From Clostridia bacterium (GTDB lineage Bacteria > Bacillota > Clostridia > Oscillospirales > CAG-272): a DNA stretch of 9,971 nt. The DNA is taken from NCBI GenBank assembly GCA_017452215.1, contig JAFTMU010000011.1, forward strand, positions 1 through 9,971, read 5' to 3'. Both the position numbers and the translations under genes were made by a program. Shown piece by piece: positions 1-6,584 of this stretch. Under the pieces are notes generated by a model. That model did not search any database, had not been told where the DNA came from, and worked only from the letters and a program-made list of their open reading frames with translations. The first letter of the stretch is position 1; every line of letters starts with the position of its first letter.

Positions 1-325
1 AGAGCTTGCGAAACTCCTCGTATTCTTTTTCAATACGGGCGAGGTGCGCCTCTTTTTGCTCCAAAGCGTTTTGCAAGCGGATCAGCTCACCTCGCAGCTG
101 GTCCAAACCCCTCGCTTGATCCTCTGGGGGATCAGAGATAGGATCAGGATCAGGATCCGCATCGGTATCCACAGAAATTGCAGGATCTGCCTCGCTCTCT
201 CTCGTCTCTCTTTCATAGCATTCGCCTCCCTCCTGTGAATTGATTTCTTCATTCGTTGGCGGTGTCTGTGGCACCGCCTCCAACACCTCATGAGTGCTTT
301 CCTCCGCCACTCGTGCCTCATTCAT
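1..325 (-). CDS. Acidic phage protein, probable capsid scaffolding protein (partial, 3' end outside window)
   Basis: An open frame runs from ATG at 325 to the window edge without a stop (108 codons seen). The start overlaps the portal stop by 8 bases (ATGAATGA), and an AAAGGAG at 335-341 lies 9 bases upstream, inside the portal gene. The visible part is very acidic: a Glu-rich N-terminus, a low-complexity stretch around residues 50-66 built on Asp-Pro repeats, then from about residue 70 a charged heptad-like segment (LDQLRGELIRLQNALEQKEA) that should form a coiled coil. Acidic, helical proteins directly after the portal are typically scaffolding proteins, which guide procapsid assembly and then leave or are cleaved. 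The role is inferred from position and composition; no signature motif is visible and the rest of the gene is missing. It could instead be another head-morphogenesis protein. Confidence 0.6.
   Translation of the reverse strand, partial: MNEARVAEESTHEVLEAVPQTPPTNEEINSQEGGECYERETRESEADPAISVDTDADPDPDPISDPPEDQARGLDQLRGELIRLQNALEQKEAHLARIEKEYEEFRKL
140..157. repeat. Three tandem copies of a 6-base unit (AGGATC)
   Basis: AGGATC is repeated three times in tandem. Read on the minus strand it encodes the Asp-Pro repeats of the acidic linker in the scaffold-position gene. The unit is two codons long, so gain or loss of copies would keep the frame. Confidence 0.75.
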
Positions 326-1868
326 CCTTTTTCACTCCTTTCGATGAAATTCTATCCAGCAGGAGCTCTCTGTTGGCAAGCGTTCCTGCGGGAAGCATCT
401 CGATATATTGGCGAACGTCCAGATGTCCCAGCTCCAACAGCTTGTCCAGAACGCTTACCGTGCTGGCGGGAGTATAACGGCTGACGTTCCCGGATTCTGC
501 GGTGGCTCGCAGCATCTCACGCTTCATAAGAGCAAAGTCCACGCTCCCGGCAGTCATGTTGCCCAACTCATCGGCAAATGCCAGAAGCCGCTCGGGAGGA
601 CAGTATGCACAGAGCATATCTGCCCAAATGGTTGCCAGTTCTCCAATGCAGCTCCAGAAGGCGGTGCGCACGTGATCGAGAGCAATATGTGCGGCAGTTT
701 GCAGCGTGATGATCGCACTGGTGTTTCTTGCCTCGGCATCTCCCAAGGCAGCCTCGGTGGCGCCCATCATGCTCTTGGTGTTTTCAATGACCTGCGTGAT
801 CAGATCCAGATATCCCTCCTGCATTTTACCAACGCCAACCACCGAAACGGCGTCCGAAACGTTGCCTCCGCCCATAGCACCAATGGCTTCACCCACCTCA
901 TTGCTCCATTCGGGGATGCGGGATTTGTCATAAATCACCTTGGAAAAGGCGGTGTCTCCCATGTGCTTCATAGCCATGGCGTAGGCGGTATTGATGTATT
1001 TCTGGTTTGCGATCATGTCGCTCACCGGCGCATTGCCGTGGAAACTGTTTTTCGCTTGATGCCAGTGAAAATACGCCACCGGATAGCGCTTCAAGCCGGT
1101 ACGTACCCGCTTGATATTGCAATTCCGTGTAGATTTTTCAAAGACGACCTCGCCGTCCTCACGGAAGAATCGCAAAAGGAAGGTTTCCTTTTGACAGTCG
1201 TCCGCTTCCCCGGAGGCAAGATCTCCCGCCATCGCATCAAGATCCTCATCACCGGTGCTCTTGTCCACCTCTTTTTCGCTCACTCCTGCCTCCAAGGCTT
1301 CACGGCGAAGCAAGGAAACGGGAGCTCTGCCTGAGAGGATAATGTATTCCTGTGATTGCAGGTCCGAGGAATTGACGTCTGCGACGAACAGATTGGTGCT
1401 GTCGATCAGATCGGTGCGAATATCCCCGTCAAATGCTTGTCCGTCTCGCTTGTCGGGATCCCACCAGCAGTAGAACACACCGTCTCCCGAGATAGCGGCA
1501 TCGAGGAGCGCCTGGCGACAAAGATTCTCCATGCCGTTTTGTTTCCAACGCAGGGCGGCATTTTTATTCAGTATCTCCAACCCCGCCTCAATTGTTTTTC
1601 GTTCATCGGCGTTACGGGCAAAGGGGAGAGCATCGTCGCAAAAACGGATGGAAACGTCTCCGCCAACCACCGAGGCTACCAGATAGTCTGTGATACGTCT
1701 GACCACGTTGAATACGGGATGCGGCAGCTCTGCTGTAGAGCCGTACCATTGGTCACCACGGTAAAAGCGCTCGTTTTTCCGTACCGTTTCAAAAAGACCG
1801 ATGCGACGCTTGTACTCCTTGCCCGCCTCGTATTCACTCCACGCCGAGTGAAATGCTTGAGAGTTCAT
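318..1868 (-). CDS. Phage portal protein (head-tail connector, P22-like style)
   Basis: 516 residues. Portals form the dodecameric ring at one capsid vertex through which terminase pumps DNA and on which the tail assembles. Visible hallmarks are an N-terminal FYRGDQW segment (residues 35-41), common at the start of P22-type and related podovirus portals; an aromatic stretch followed by HGNAPV and an N-Q-x-x-I-N segment (about 259-299), typical of the portal core; and an ATEAALGDAEARNTSAI-type segment (about 366-390). An acidic insertion lies near 199-224. A longer frame opens at 1883, but its first codons encode the AAAGGAG (1874-1880) that serves the ATG at 1868 with 5-base spacing, so the shorter start is chosen. 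The 27-base gap from the upstream gene and the overlap with the downstream gene indicate one operon. The portal role is well supported; the precise family is from recollection of motifs. Confidence 0.85.
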   Translation of the reverse strand: MNSQAFHSAWSEYEAGKEYKRRIGLFETVRKNERFYRGDQWYGSTAELPHPVFNVVRRITDYLVASVVGGDVSIRFCDDALPFARNADERKTIEAGLEILNKNAALRWKQNGMENLCRQALLDAAISGDGVFYCWWDPDKRDGQAFDGDIRTDLIDSTNLFVADVNSSDLQSQEYIILSGRAPVSLLRREALEAGVSEKEVDKSTGDEDLDAMAGDLASGEADDCQKETFLLRFFREDGEVVFEKSTRNCNIKRVRTGLKRYPVAYFHWHQAKNSFHGNAPVSDMIANQKYINTAYAMAMKHMGDTAFSKVIYDKSRIPEWSNEVGEAIGAMGGGNVSDAVSVVGVGKMQEGYLDLITQVIENTKSMMGATEAALGDAEARNTSAIITLQTAAHIALDHVRTAFWSCIGELATIWADMLCAYCPPERLLAFADELGNMTAGSVDFALMKREMLRATAESGNVSRYTPASTVSVLDKLLELGHLDVRQYIEMLPAGTLANRELLLDRISSKGVKKDE

Positions 1869-1873
1869 AAATT

Positions 1874-1880
1874 CTCCTTT
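1874..1880 (-). promoter_or_regulatory. Ribosome binding site that fixes the portal start
   Basis: AAAGGAG on the minus strand, 5 bases before the ATG at 1868. It lies within the first codons of the longer possible frame from 1883, which makes that longer start unlikely. Confidence 0.8.
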
Positions 1881-1895
1881 CATAAAGTAAATCGC

Positions 1896-3623
1896 TTACG
1901 GATTGGCAAAGAAGGCGATCTTGTACACTTCACACGGGGCATTTCCCTCTGTGCGGATGCAAAAGCGTAAGAAGCGATGCCTGTGAATACCAAACCGAAA
2001 ATCATAATGCTTGGGAGCCTCTCCGACCGCCCTGTGGAGAAGGGCTCTTGTTTTTGTTCCTCTTTCCGTCGCCAGCTCCAGAGCGGCGTCACACCCATCT
2101 GCATTGGCGCAAAGAGAGACCCGTAGGGCTCTGCGTGGAGCTTCGACTACGCCGAGATCAAAATAATTGCTTTGATAATACGCCGTGATCGCTTTTCCGT
2201 CATCTGTAAAAAGCAAATCGTCAAAGACGTAGAGCAGGTTTCCCTTGGCAAATCCTTTGCCAAAGGAGCATTCAAAAAATGCCGTGGCTCCGATATTATC
2301 AAACCGATACCATTCCTCTCTTTGAGCGTTCCAAGCCAATACTTTGCCTGCGGTGTCCTCGGTAGTACAAATCCAAAGTTCGCCTTTCTCAATATCAAAG
2401 TGCCCGAGTGCCGAGGCTCTCATGCCTGTGGGAAGATAGCTTCCCGTATTGTCTGAAATTCTTTTCGCAGTGATCGCCTCGGGCTTTGATATGGGGAGGT
2501 TCAAAAGAAAAACGCCGTTATCGTTTAAGATCACAGGCTTCCCAAGGATCACGGGGCAGCGCCCCTTAAAGACCGAACCGTACGCAAAAATACGGGAGGA
2601 GGTGATTTCAGTACTCGTAAAGGAGAGCAGGTGGGTTTGTATGCCGTCAAAGGCGAGGACAGAATCGTACATTGGGCACAGCGAGGTGACGGGATGATCT
2701 CTGTCCCCCAGGGTGAGGATATCCTTGGATCGGATGTAGAGCTTGTCCGCCTGGCGATAATAGATCTTACAGTAATTGAGGTCGGTTGTTGCCACAGGGA
2801 CGGTGTGGTATAGAGAGGGATCGTTTTCTCCTCCGTACAGCAGCACGTACTCTTTTCCTTGTTCGCTTTTGGAATGCACGTAGGCGTATGCCGAGGAGAA
2901 GATCCTCTTTCGAACCTCCTCATTGATTTCCACACGAATGCCCACTTCCACGATGGTGGGCACCTCCGAGGTGGTCAAAGTGAGGAAATTTGCCCCCTTG
3001 GTAAACGTGTAAGCCGTGGTTACAGAGTTATTTACTCGGACCACGTCTACCCCCGAGACAGAGTAGGGGAAGAAGAAGGTTTTTGTTCCGGCGGAATTAT
3101 AGTAATGTATCCGCATGTGCGTGGTAAGAAGATTGGGCTCTTCGTTTACATCACCAAAGCTTGTCGGGTCCCAATTATGCCCGAGCAGAGGGGCGTAGGG
3201 GACGCTGGCTTCAAAGCGCTGATTGCTTTTGCGATAGATCTGTATCGCTTCTCCGTCCAAAAGATAAACGTCGTCTTCATAGCAAAAAAAGGATACCGTC
3301 CCCTCCGTGCCGGAAAGCGTTCCCACAGGGGTAGCACTTTTCGTGGTTGCGTCGAATAAATATACCGTTTGTCCGCATGCAACGAAGCAAAGACGGTTGC
3401 CGGAGCAGAGGCCCTCCCAAACACCTCGGATGCTTTCATCGGACGAGCCGAAGGCGCTCAACGCCTTGTATCCGTTGCGTGTTTTTAACCTGCCGTCGGC
3501 GCAAATACGAAAATTACACATATCCGCAGCGCCCGCAAGGGAGAGCGGAGCTTGACTGCCAATACCCGAAAAGCCCACGCTTTTTGCCTGTGCAAATGCC
3601 TGCCGGGACTTGATTTTTGACAT
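1896..3623 (-). CDS. Phage tail-nozzle / DNA-stabilisation-like beta-rich structural protein
   Basis: About 575 residues, beta-rich throughout with many aromatic and Val/Ile/Thr strands and no signal peptide or membrane segment. Near the N-terminus (36-52) is a C-N-F-R-x-x-x-D-G-R-L-x-x-R-N-G-Y segment. The 'conserved N, then DGRL.xR.GY' pattern, followed by repeated short sheets mentioning a displayed variable (GQTVYLF, DDVYLLDGEAIQIY), resembles beta-propeller nozzle or tail-tube proteins of podoviruses (T7 gp12, P22 gp10 type), which bind below the portal and help retain packaged DNA. This is pattern recognition, not a verified match; another tail or capsid-decoration protein is possible. 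The gene lies between terL and portal with short gaps (54 and 27 bases). Start: AAAGGAG at 3638-3644 is 14 bases from ATG 3623, rather far; an in-frame ATT at 3632 has ideal 5-base spacing, and an ATG frame from 3665 lacks a good site. Confidence 0.6.
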   Translation of the reverse strand: MSKIKSRQAFAQAKSVGFSGIGSQAPLSLAGAADMCNFRICADGRLKTRNGYKALSAFGSSDESIRGVWEGLCSGNRLCFVACGQTVYLFDATTKSATPVGTLSGTEGTVSFFCYEDDVYLLDGEAIQIYRKSNQRFEASVPYAPLLGHNWDPTSFGDVNEEPNLLTTHMRIHYYNSAGTKTFFFPYSVSGVDVVRVNNSVTTAYTFTKGANFLTLTTSEVPTIVEVGIRVEINEEVRKRIFSSAYAYVHSKSEQGKEYVLLYGGENDPSLYHTVPVATTDLNYCKIYYRQADKLYIRSKDILTLGDRDHPVTSLCPMYDSVLAFDGIQTHLLSFTSTEITSSRIFAYGSVFKGRCPVILGKPVILNDNGVFLLNLPISKPEAITAKRISDNTGSYLPTGMRASALGHFDIEKGELWICTTEDTAGKVLAWNAQREEWYRFDNIGATAFFECSFGKGFAKGNLLYVFDDLLFTDDGKAITAYYQSNYFDLGVVEAPRRALRVSLCANADGCDAALELATERGTKTRALLHRAVGEAPKHYDFRFGIHRHRFLRFCIRTEGNAPCEVYKIAFFANP

Positions 3624-3637
3624 AGTTGAAATAAAAA

Positions 3638-3644
3638 CTCCTTT
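3638..3644 (-). promoter_or_regulatory. Ribosome binding site of the nozzle-like gene, spacing unusual
   Basis: AAAGGAG lies 14 bases before the best ATG (3623) but 5 bases before an in-frame ATT codon at 3632-3630. Either the spacing is long or initiation uses a rare non-ATG codon. The two alternatives differ by only three residues. Confidence 0.6.
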
Positions 3645-3677
3645 CTTGATCATTTGCCGAGGCACAGGATTTTCGGC

Positions 3678-4994
3678 TTAAAAGAGAGTACTTTTCGTTT
3701 TGAAACGAAAATGATTGTTTTTTGATTGCTCCCTGTAAGGCTGCGCCCTGCTCATGACCGCATAGCGCAACGCCTCGGGAGCGTGCGTGATGTCGTGAGG
3801 CTCACTGGATGCGTCCTCCGGATGTATCGCATCGCACAAAAGAGCAGGCAGGGAGCGGATCAGGGTCTCGCATTCGGATGAGATGCGCAAAACGGGCTGC
3901 CCGATACGGGGTGAAAGATATTCCCTCAAAATCCGCCACCCGGGAATGCGGCGGTTGTCGGCGGCGGACATCGGTGGCATCAGGGGCGTGCCTTGCATGA
4001 TCTCAAACCCACTTTTTCCGGTGTCCTGACGTCTGTTCCAAAGGTCGGGAGAGGCGACGGCGTATTCCACCGTGTGTTCCCGTGTCAATTCCGTGATTTT
4101 TTCGGCTGCCGCCCGCAGGGTCAGATCAGGAAGACAGATCTCCTTCAACACGAACAGATTTCCGTCCTTGTCCACCCCGAGCAACAGTGCCGCCAGCATA
4201 TCAAAGCCGTAGTCAAAGGAAATGAAGCACCGCAGAGAGTGAGGGATCGCCCGGGGAGAGCAAACGTGGACGTCGGGACGGAATTCGGGAAAGAATTGCC
4301 CCTCGAACACGTCCCACCTGCCATACAGCCAAGCATCCTTCAGCTTTTTCGGCAGGCTTTCCAGCTGCCTAACGTAGTCGGGATCCGCCTCCATCAATAT
4401 GGGATTGTCATATACCTGTGCAGGGATAAAGCAATAATCGTCAGGGTTCTCTCCCTCGTAAAATTGCCGTTCCACAAACAAGCGCTTGACCCATGCGTGC
4501 CCCACGCCTCCGGGGTTACAGGTCAGATACATTCTTCTCGGAGCATCGGAAACGCCTCGCAGACAGGCCTTAAAAATCGAAAACTGATATTCGCTCAGTT
4601 GCGTTGCCTCGTCGATGGCGATGATGTCGTATTCCTGACCCTGATAGCGCAGGGTATCACGGTCGGAGGCACAAAACCCCAGCGTGATCCTGCTTCCGTT
4701 TGGAAAAAGGAGAGATTTGTCGCTCTCACGGTAGGTGAGCAGCGCCCCATATTCCTCCTCCAAGGGGCGAACGTGGTTGGCTTTCAGCTCTGCATAGGAG
4801 CGACGGACCAAAAGGCAGCGAATGCCCGCATAGCAAAGACAAAGCCCCACCAGTTTGCGGCGCAGCGCCCAGGATTTTCCACCGCCTCTGGCGCCGCCGT
4901 AGGCAGTGTATCTGGCACGGGAAGCAAAAAATCGCTTTTGCTTTTCGTTGGGGCGTCCCTTAATGCGCAACAGTTGCTCTTCACGGGTATTCAA
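3678..4994 (-). CDS. terL: Phage terminase large subunit (packaging ATPase and nuclease)
   Basis: 438 residues; the DNA-packaging motor and headful or cohesive-end nuclease that docks on the portal. The ATPase half shows Walker A GGARGGGKS (33-41), Walker B IIAIDEA (124-130, catalytic Glu129) and coupling motif LTCNPGG (157-163). The nuclease half has the expected RNase H-fold acidic residues: Asp261 in FDYGFD, Asp317 in SPDLW, and Asp401 in HDITHAPEALRY. Length is normal and every catalytic motif is present, so the protein should be active. The start codon is TTG, supported by GAGGAGG (5002-5008) 7 bases upstream and by a 4-base TTGA overlap with the terS stop, indicating translational coupling. 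No in-frame ATG near the N-terminus fits better. A perfect inverted repeat lies in its last codons. Confidence 0.95.
   Translation of the reverse strand: MNTREEQLLRIKGRPNEKQKRFFASRARYTAYGGARGGGKSWALRRKLVGLCLCYAGIRCLLVRRSYAELKANHVRPLEEEYGALLTYRESDKSLLFPNGSRITLGFCASDRDTLRYQGQEYDIIAIDEATQLSEYQFSIFKACLRGVSDAPRRMYLTCNPGGVGHAWVKRLFVERQFYEGENPDDYCFIPAQVYDNPILMEADPDYVRQLESLPKKLKDAWLYGRWDVFEGQFFPEFRPDVHVCSPRAIPHSLRCFISFDYGFDMLAALLLGVDKDGNLFVLKEICLPDLTLRAAAEKITELTREHTVEYAVASPDLWNRRQDTGKSGFEIMQGTPLMPPMSAADNRRIPGWRILREYLSPRIGQPVLRISSECETLIRSLPALLCDAIHPEDASSEPHDITHAPEALRYAVMSRAQPYREQSKNNHFRFKTKSTLF
3692..3711. repeat. Perfect inverted repeat at the terL 3' end
   Basis: TTTTCGTTT and AAACGAAAA flank a two-base centre, giving a potential 8-9 bp hairpin within the last codons of terL, about 12 bases before its stop. 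No clean T-run follows on the minus strand, so it is not a typical terminator. It could be an mRNA-processing or stability element, or simply a coding coincidence (Phe-Arg-Phe-Lys-Thr-Lys). Confidence 0.6.
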
Positions 4995-5389
4995 GCGCCG
5001 TCCTCCTCAATGTCATGCTCAAAGATCAAGCGCATCTCCCCGCAGGACGTGCTGGTCACAGGCTCTTCCTTTTCCTCCTCGTAGTGCAGCCGTTTCTTCA
5101 AATAACTGTTCAGGAGCGTAGGGGAGGGAGAAAAATTCAACAGCTCGTCCTCCAAGGAGTTTTGGATCCGTTCCAGGAGGAGCGGCGCCGTATCCTTCAA
5201 TTTTTCCAGCTCCGACACCGAGCAACCCAGGAATCTGCAAAAGCCTGCAAGATTGGCAAGACGGGGTTGAGGCTTTTTCAGGGTAGCGCCCGACTCCGAC
5301 TGACAGCTTTGTATGTACTGCTCCAAAAGATGGGGCAGACGTTGCTTGGCAGCCTTACTTGTTGTCCCCTTGATCTTCTTTCTGTTCAT
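4991..5389 (-). CDS. terS: Phage terminase small subunit (DNA-packaging protein)
   Basis: 132 residues. Small terminases recognise the phage pac or cos site and hand DNA to the large subunit. The N-terminus is basic (MNRKKIKGTTSKAAKQR) and continues into an amphipathic helix. Residues 41-65 read like a small helical DNA-binding unit with the segment FCRFLGCSVSELEKLK. A central helix (68-86) suits oligomerisation, the SYLKKRL segment (95-101) resembles the conserved C-terminal part of gp3-type packaging proteins, and the tail is acidic. Its position immediately before terL, with overlapping stop and start, supports the call. Start: ATG at 5389 follows a nearly perfect anti-16S match (GGAGGTGAT, 5399-5407). 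The longer frame reaching 5740 would cross the ylbJ terminator and end of ylbJ, and is rejected. Family membership is inferred more from position than from motifs. Confidence 0.75.
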   Translation of the reverse strand: MNRKKIKGTTSKAAKQRLPHLLEQYIQSCQSESGATLKKPQPRLANLAGFCRFLGCSVSELEKLKDTAPLLLERIQNSLEDELLNFSPSPTLLNSYLKKRLHYEEEKEEPVTSTSCGEMRLIFEHDIEEDGA

Positions 5390-5398
5390 GCAAGATGC

Positions 5399-5407
5399 AT
5401 CACCTCC
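5399..5407 (-). promoter_or_regulatory. Near-perfect Shine-Dalgarno before terS
   Basis: GGAGGTGAT on the minus strand matches nine contiguous bases of the consensus complementary to the 16S rRNA 3' end, with 9 bases between it and the ATG. It decides the terS start and predicts efficient translation of the first phage gene. Confidence 0.8.
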
Positions 5408-5436
5408 GTTTTGTTGTTTTTTTCTGTGCCGACGCA

Positions 5437-5445
5437 ATTTTAGCA
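5437..5445 (-). promoter_or_regulatory. Possible extended -10 promoter for the phage packaging operon
   Basis: On the minus strand TGC-TAAAAT matches the extended -10 pattern TGnTATAAT in five of six hexamer positions. It lies between the ylbJ terminator and terS, about 48 bases before the terS ATG. No good -35 is visible at 16-18 bases upstream, where the terminator stem sits. It is the only promoter-like site I see in this gap. Confidence 0.3.
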
Positions 5446-5448
5446 TCG

Positions 5449-5496
5449 AAAAAAGTGACACACAGCGCCCCTTCGTGCCACCGTGTGCCATTTTTT
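5449..5496 (-). terminator. Rho-independent terminator of ylbJ
   Basis: On the minus strand, AAAAAA is followed by TGGCACACGG, a 15-base loop, CTGTGTGTCA, C and TTTTTT. The arms give a 10-bp stem with two G-U pairs, extendable by the A and U runs past one unpaired C. It starts about 36 bases after the ylbJ stop. On the plus strand the two wobble pairs become A-C mismatches, so the structure is clearly oriented to stop leftward transcription from ylbJ. It insulates the phage genes from ylbJ. Confidence 0.8.
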
Positions 5497-5531
5497 CAGT
5501 AAGTTTTCGGTTTCTCCCCATTTCCAAGGAA

Positions 5532-6518
5532 TCAAATAATCGAAAGCGTGCGTACGGCGATCCCAAAGAGCAGAGCGCAAAGCACCCCGCCGATCGCTTT
5601 TGCAAGAAAGTAGGGGTGGAAGGAGAAGCCTCTGCCGTCACATACCGACAATACCTGGCAATGCACCGACAGTCCTGCCCATCCCGCTCCAAAGGCGGAG
5701 ATGATTGCCCCAAGACTTGCATTTTCAAGGGTACACGCATGGCTCATTCCTCCCGAAAGCTCCAAAAAAGCGGTGAGAAAGGCTTTGAGGGAGTCGGGAC
5801 AGCGAATGCCCTCCAAAACCAAGCCGAACACTCCGGTCAGGGCAGAGAAGAAGATCACGTAAGCGCACACCAACAGCATGCTTTCGGTGGCGGAGCGTAT
5901 CGCAGAGGTGAAAAGCCTTGCCCCTCTTTGAGGTGCCTCTGCCCGAAGAGTGCCTGCGCTCACGACCACCCTCCGCATTCGCAACCTGCAAATCACTGCC
6001 CCTGTCACAAGGGAGGAAAGCACCACCGTCAGATATAAAACCACCCCAAAGCGCCTGTTCTGCCAAAGAGACGCCCCCACGGCGCTGATCAGGAAGGCGG
6101 AGGAGGGGATATTGGATGCGGCGAGCACGCATTCGCATTCCTCACGGCTCAACAGCCCCCTGTCATAGGCAGAGGCGGCGCATTTCGCTCCTACGGGAAA
6201 GCCGCATAAGATCCCCAAAAGAATGGAGCAGCAGGCGGTGTCGGAGAGCTTGAATATTTTTTTAAAGGGAAGCGCAATCACCGAAACCAGCGCATTTCCA
6301 AAGCCTCCCGAAATCAGCAGCTCCGACAGCACCATAAACGGAAAGAGGGCAGGGATGACGGTGCGAGCGCAAAGGGAGAGCCCGTAGCGGATATATTCCA
6401 TGGCAACGTCCGTATTCCGCAGGATCAGAGCAAGGCAAAACAGAGTCAGAAATCCAAAGAGGATCTGCCCGTGGGAAAGTGTGCCAAGGACGTGCTTTTG
6501 TGTGCGGTAAGTGGTCAT
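5532..6518 (-). CDS. ylbJ: YlbJ/SpoVV-like sporulation membrane protein
   Basis: 328 residues, several hydrophobic segments (about 18-34, 52-70, 95-108, 136-150, 158-176, 212-236, 268-286, 306-325). It belongs to the nucleoside-recognition/GATE-type family that includes YlbJ. In Bacillus subtilis this protein (SpoVV) sits in the outer forespore membrane and is needed for movement of dipicolinic acid from mother cell to forespore. Family marks are VIPALFPFMVLSEL (54-67), CGFPVGAK (105-112) with a following Y-D-R-G-L-L-S-R-E-E segment, a S-N-x-P-S-S-A-F-L-I segment (135-144) and FLELSGG (251-257). It is shorter than the B. subtilis protein of about 400 residues, so loops or a segment may be lost. 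Start: ATG 6518 with AAGGAG 6 bases upstream. It diverges from yqfC and ends in its own terminator. Confidence 0.85.
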   Translation of the reverse strand: MTTYRTQKHVLGTLSHGQILFGFLTLFCLALILRNTDVAMEYIRYGLSLCARTVIPALFPFMVLSELLISGGFGNALVSVIALPFKKIFKLSDTACCSILLGILCGFPVGAKCAASAYDRGLLSREECECVLAASNIPSSAFLISAVGASLWQNRRFGVVLYLTVVLSSLVTGAVICRLRMRRVVVSAGTLRAEAPQRGARLFTSAIRSATESMLLVCAYVIFFSALTGVFGLVLEGIRCPDSLKAFLTAFLELSGGMSHACTLENASLGAIISAFGAGWAGLSVHCQVLSVCDGRGFSFHPYFLAKAIGGVLCALLFGIAVRTLSII

Positions 6519-6543
6519 TGCAGCTCCTTTTCTTGCATAAAAT
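6514..6543 (+). promoter_or_regulatory. Candidate sigma-E promoter for yqfC operon
   Basis: CATAAAAT (6536-6543) matches the sigma-E -10 pattern CATAnAnT. At 14-base spacing upstream lies GTCATTGC (6514-6521), sharing GTCAT with the usual GTCATATT -35. The predicted start near 6550 would leave a leader of about 58 bases. In B. subtilis yqfCD belongs to the sigma-E regulon, which makes the match plausible. It overlaps the ylbJ start codon on the other strand. This is a visual match only. Confidence 0.4.
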
Positions 6544-6576
6544 GTTCTGTAAAAAAATACTCAGGCAGCCATGCGA

Positions 6577-6584
6577 TTATGACG
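6577..6584 (-). promoter_or_regulatory. Candidate sigma-E -35 element for ylbJ
   Basis: Read on the minus strand GTCATAAT differs from the sigma-E -35 GTCATATT at one base. The -10 position 14 bases downstream (AGTATTTT) is a poor match, so the call is weak. ylbJ is a sigma-E gene in B. subtilis, which is the reason for listing it. Confidence 0.25.

Noticed and set aside
408..1334. Plus-strand 308-codon open frame opposite portal
   Set aside because: Antisense to the portal gene, low-complexity translation without domain features or a start site.
3993..5084. Plus-strand 363-codon open frame opposite terL
   Set aside because: Fully antisense to a terL with intact motifs; no ribosome site or recognisable domain. 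It is a shadow of the GC-rich coding strand.
5390..5531. Attachment-site direct repeat at the host/phage border
   Set aside because: Only one border is in the window, so no repeat pair can be seen; no integrase or tRNA end is present to anchor the claim.
5390..5740. N-terminal extension of terS by up to 117 codons
   Set aside because: It would run through the end of ylbJ and the terminator hairpin; the near-perfect Shine-Dalgarno directly before ATG 5389 decides the start.
5313..6038. Plus-strand 241-codon open frame across the junction and ylbJ
   Set aside because: Crosses the terS start, the terminator and the antisense of ylbJ; composition unlike a real protein.
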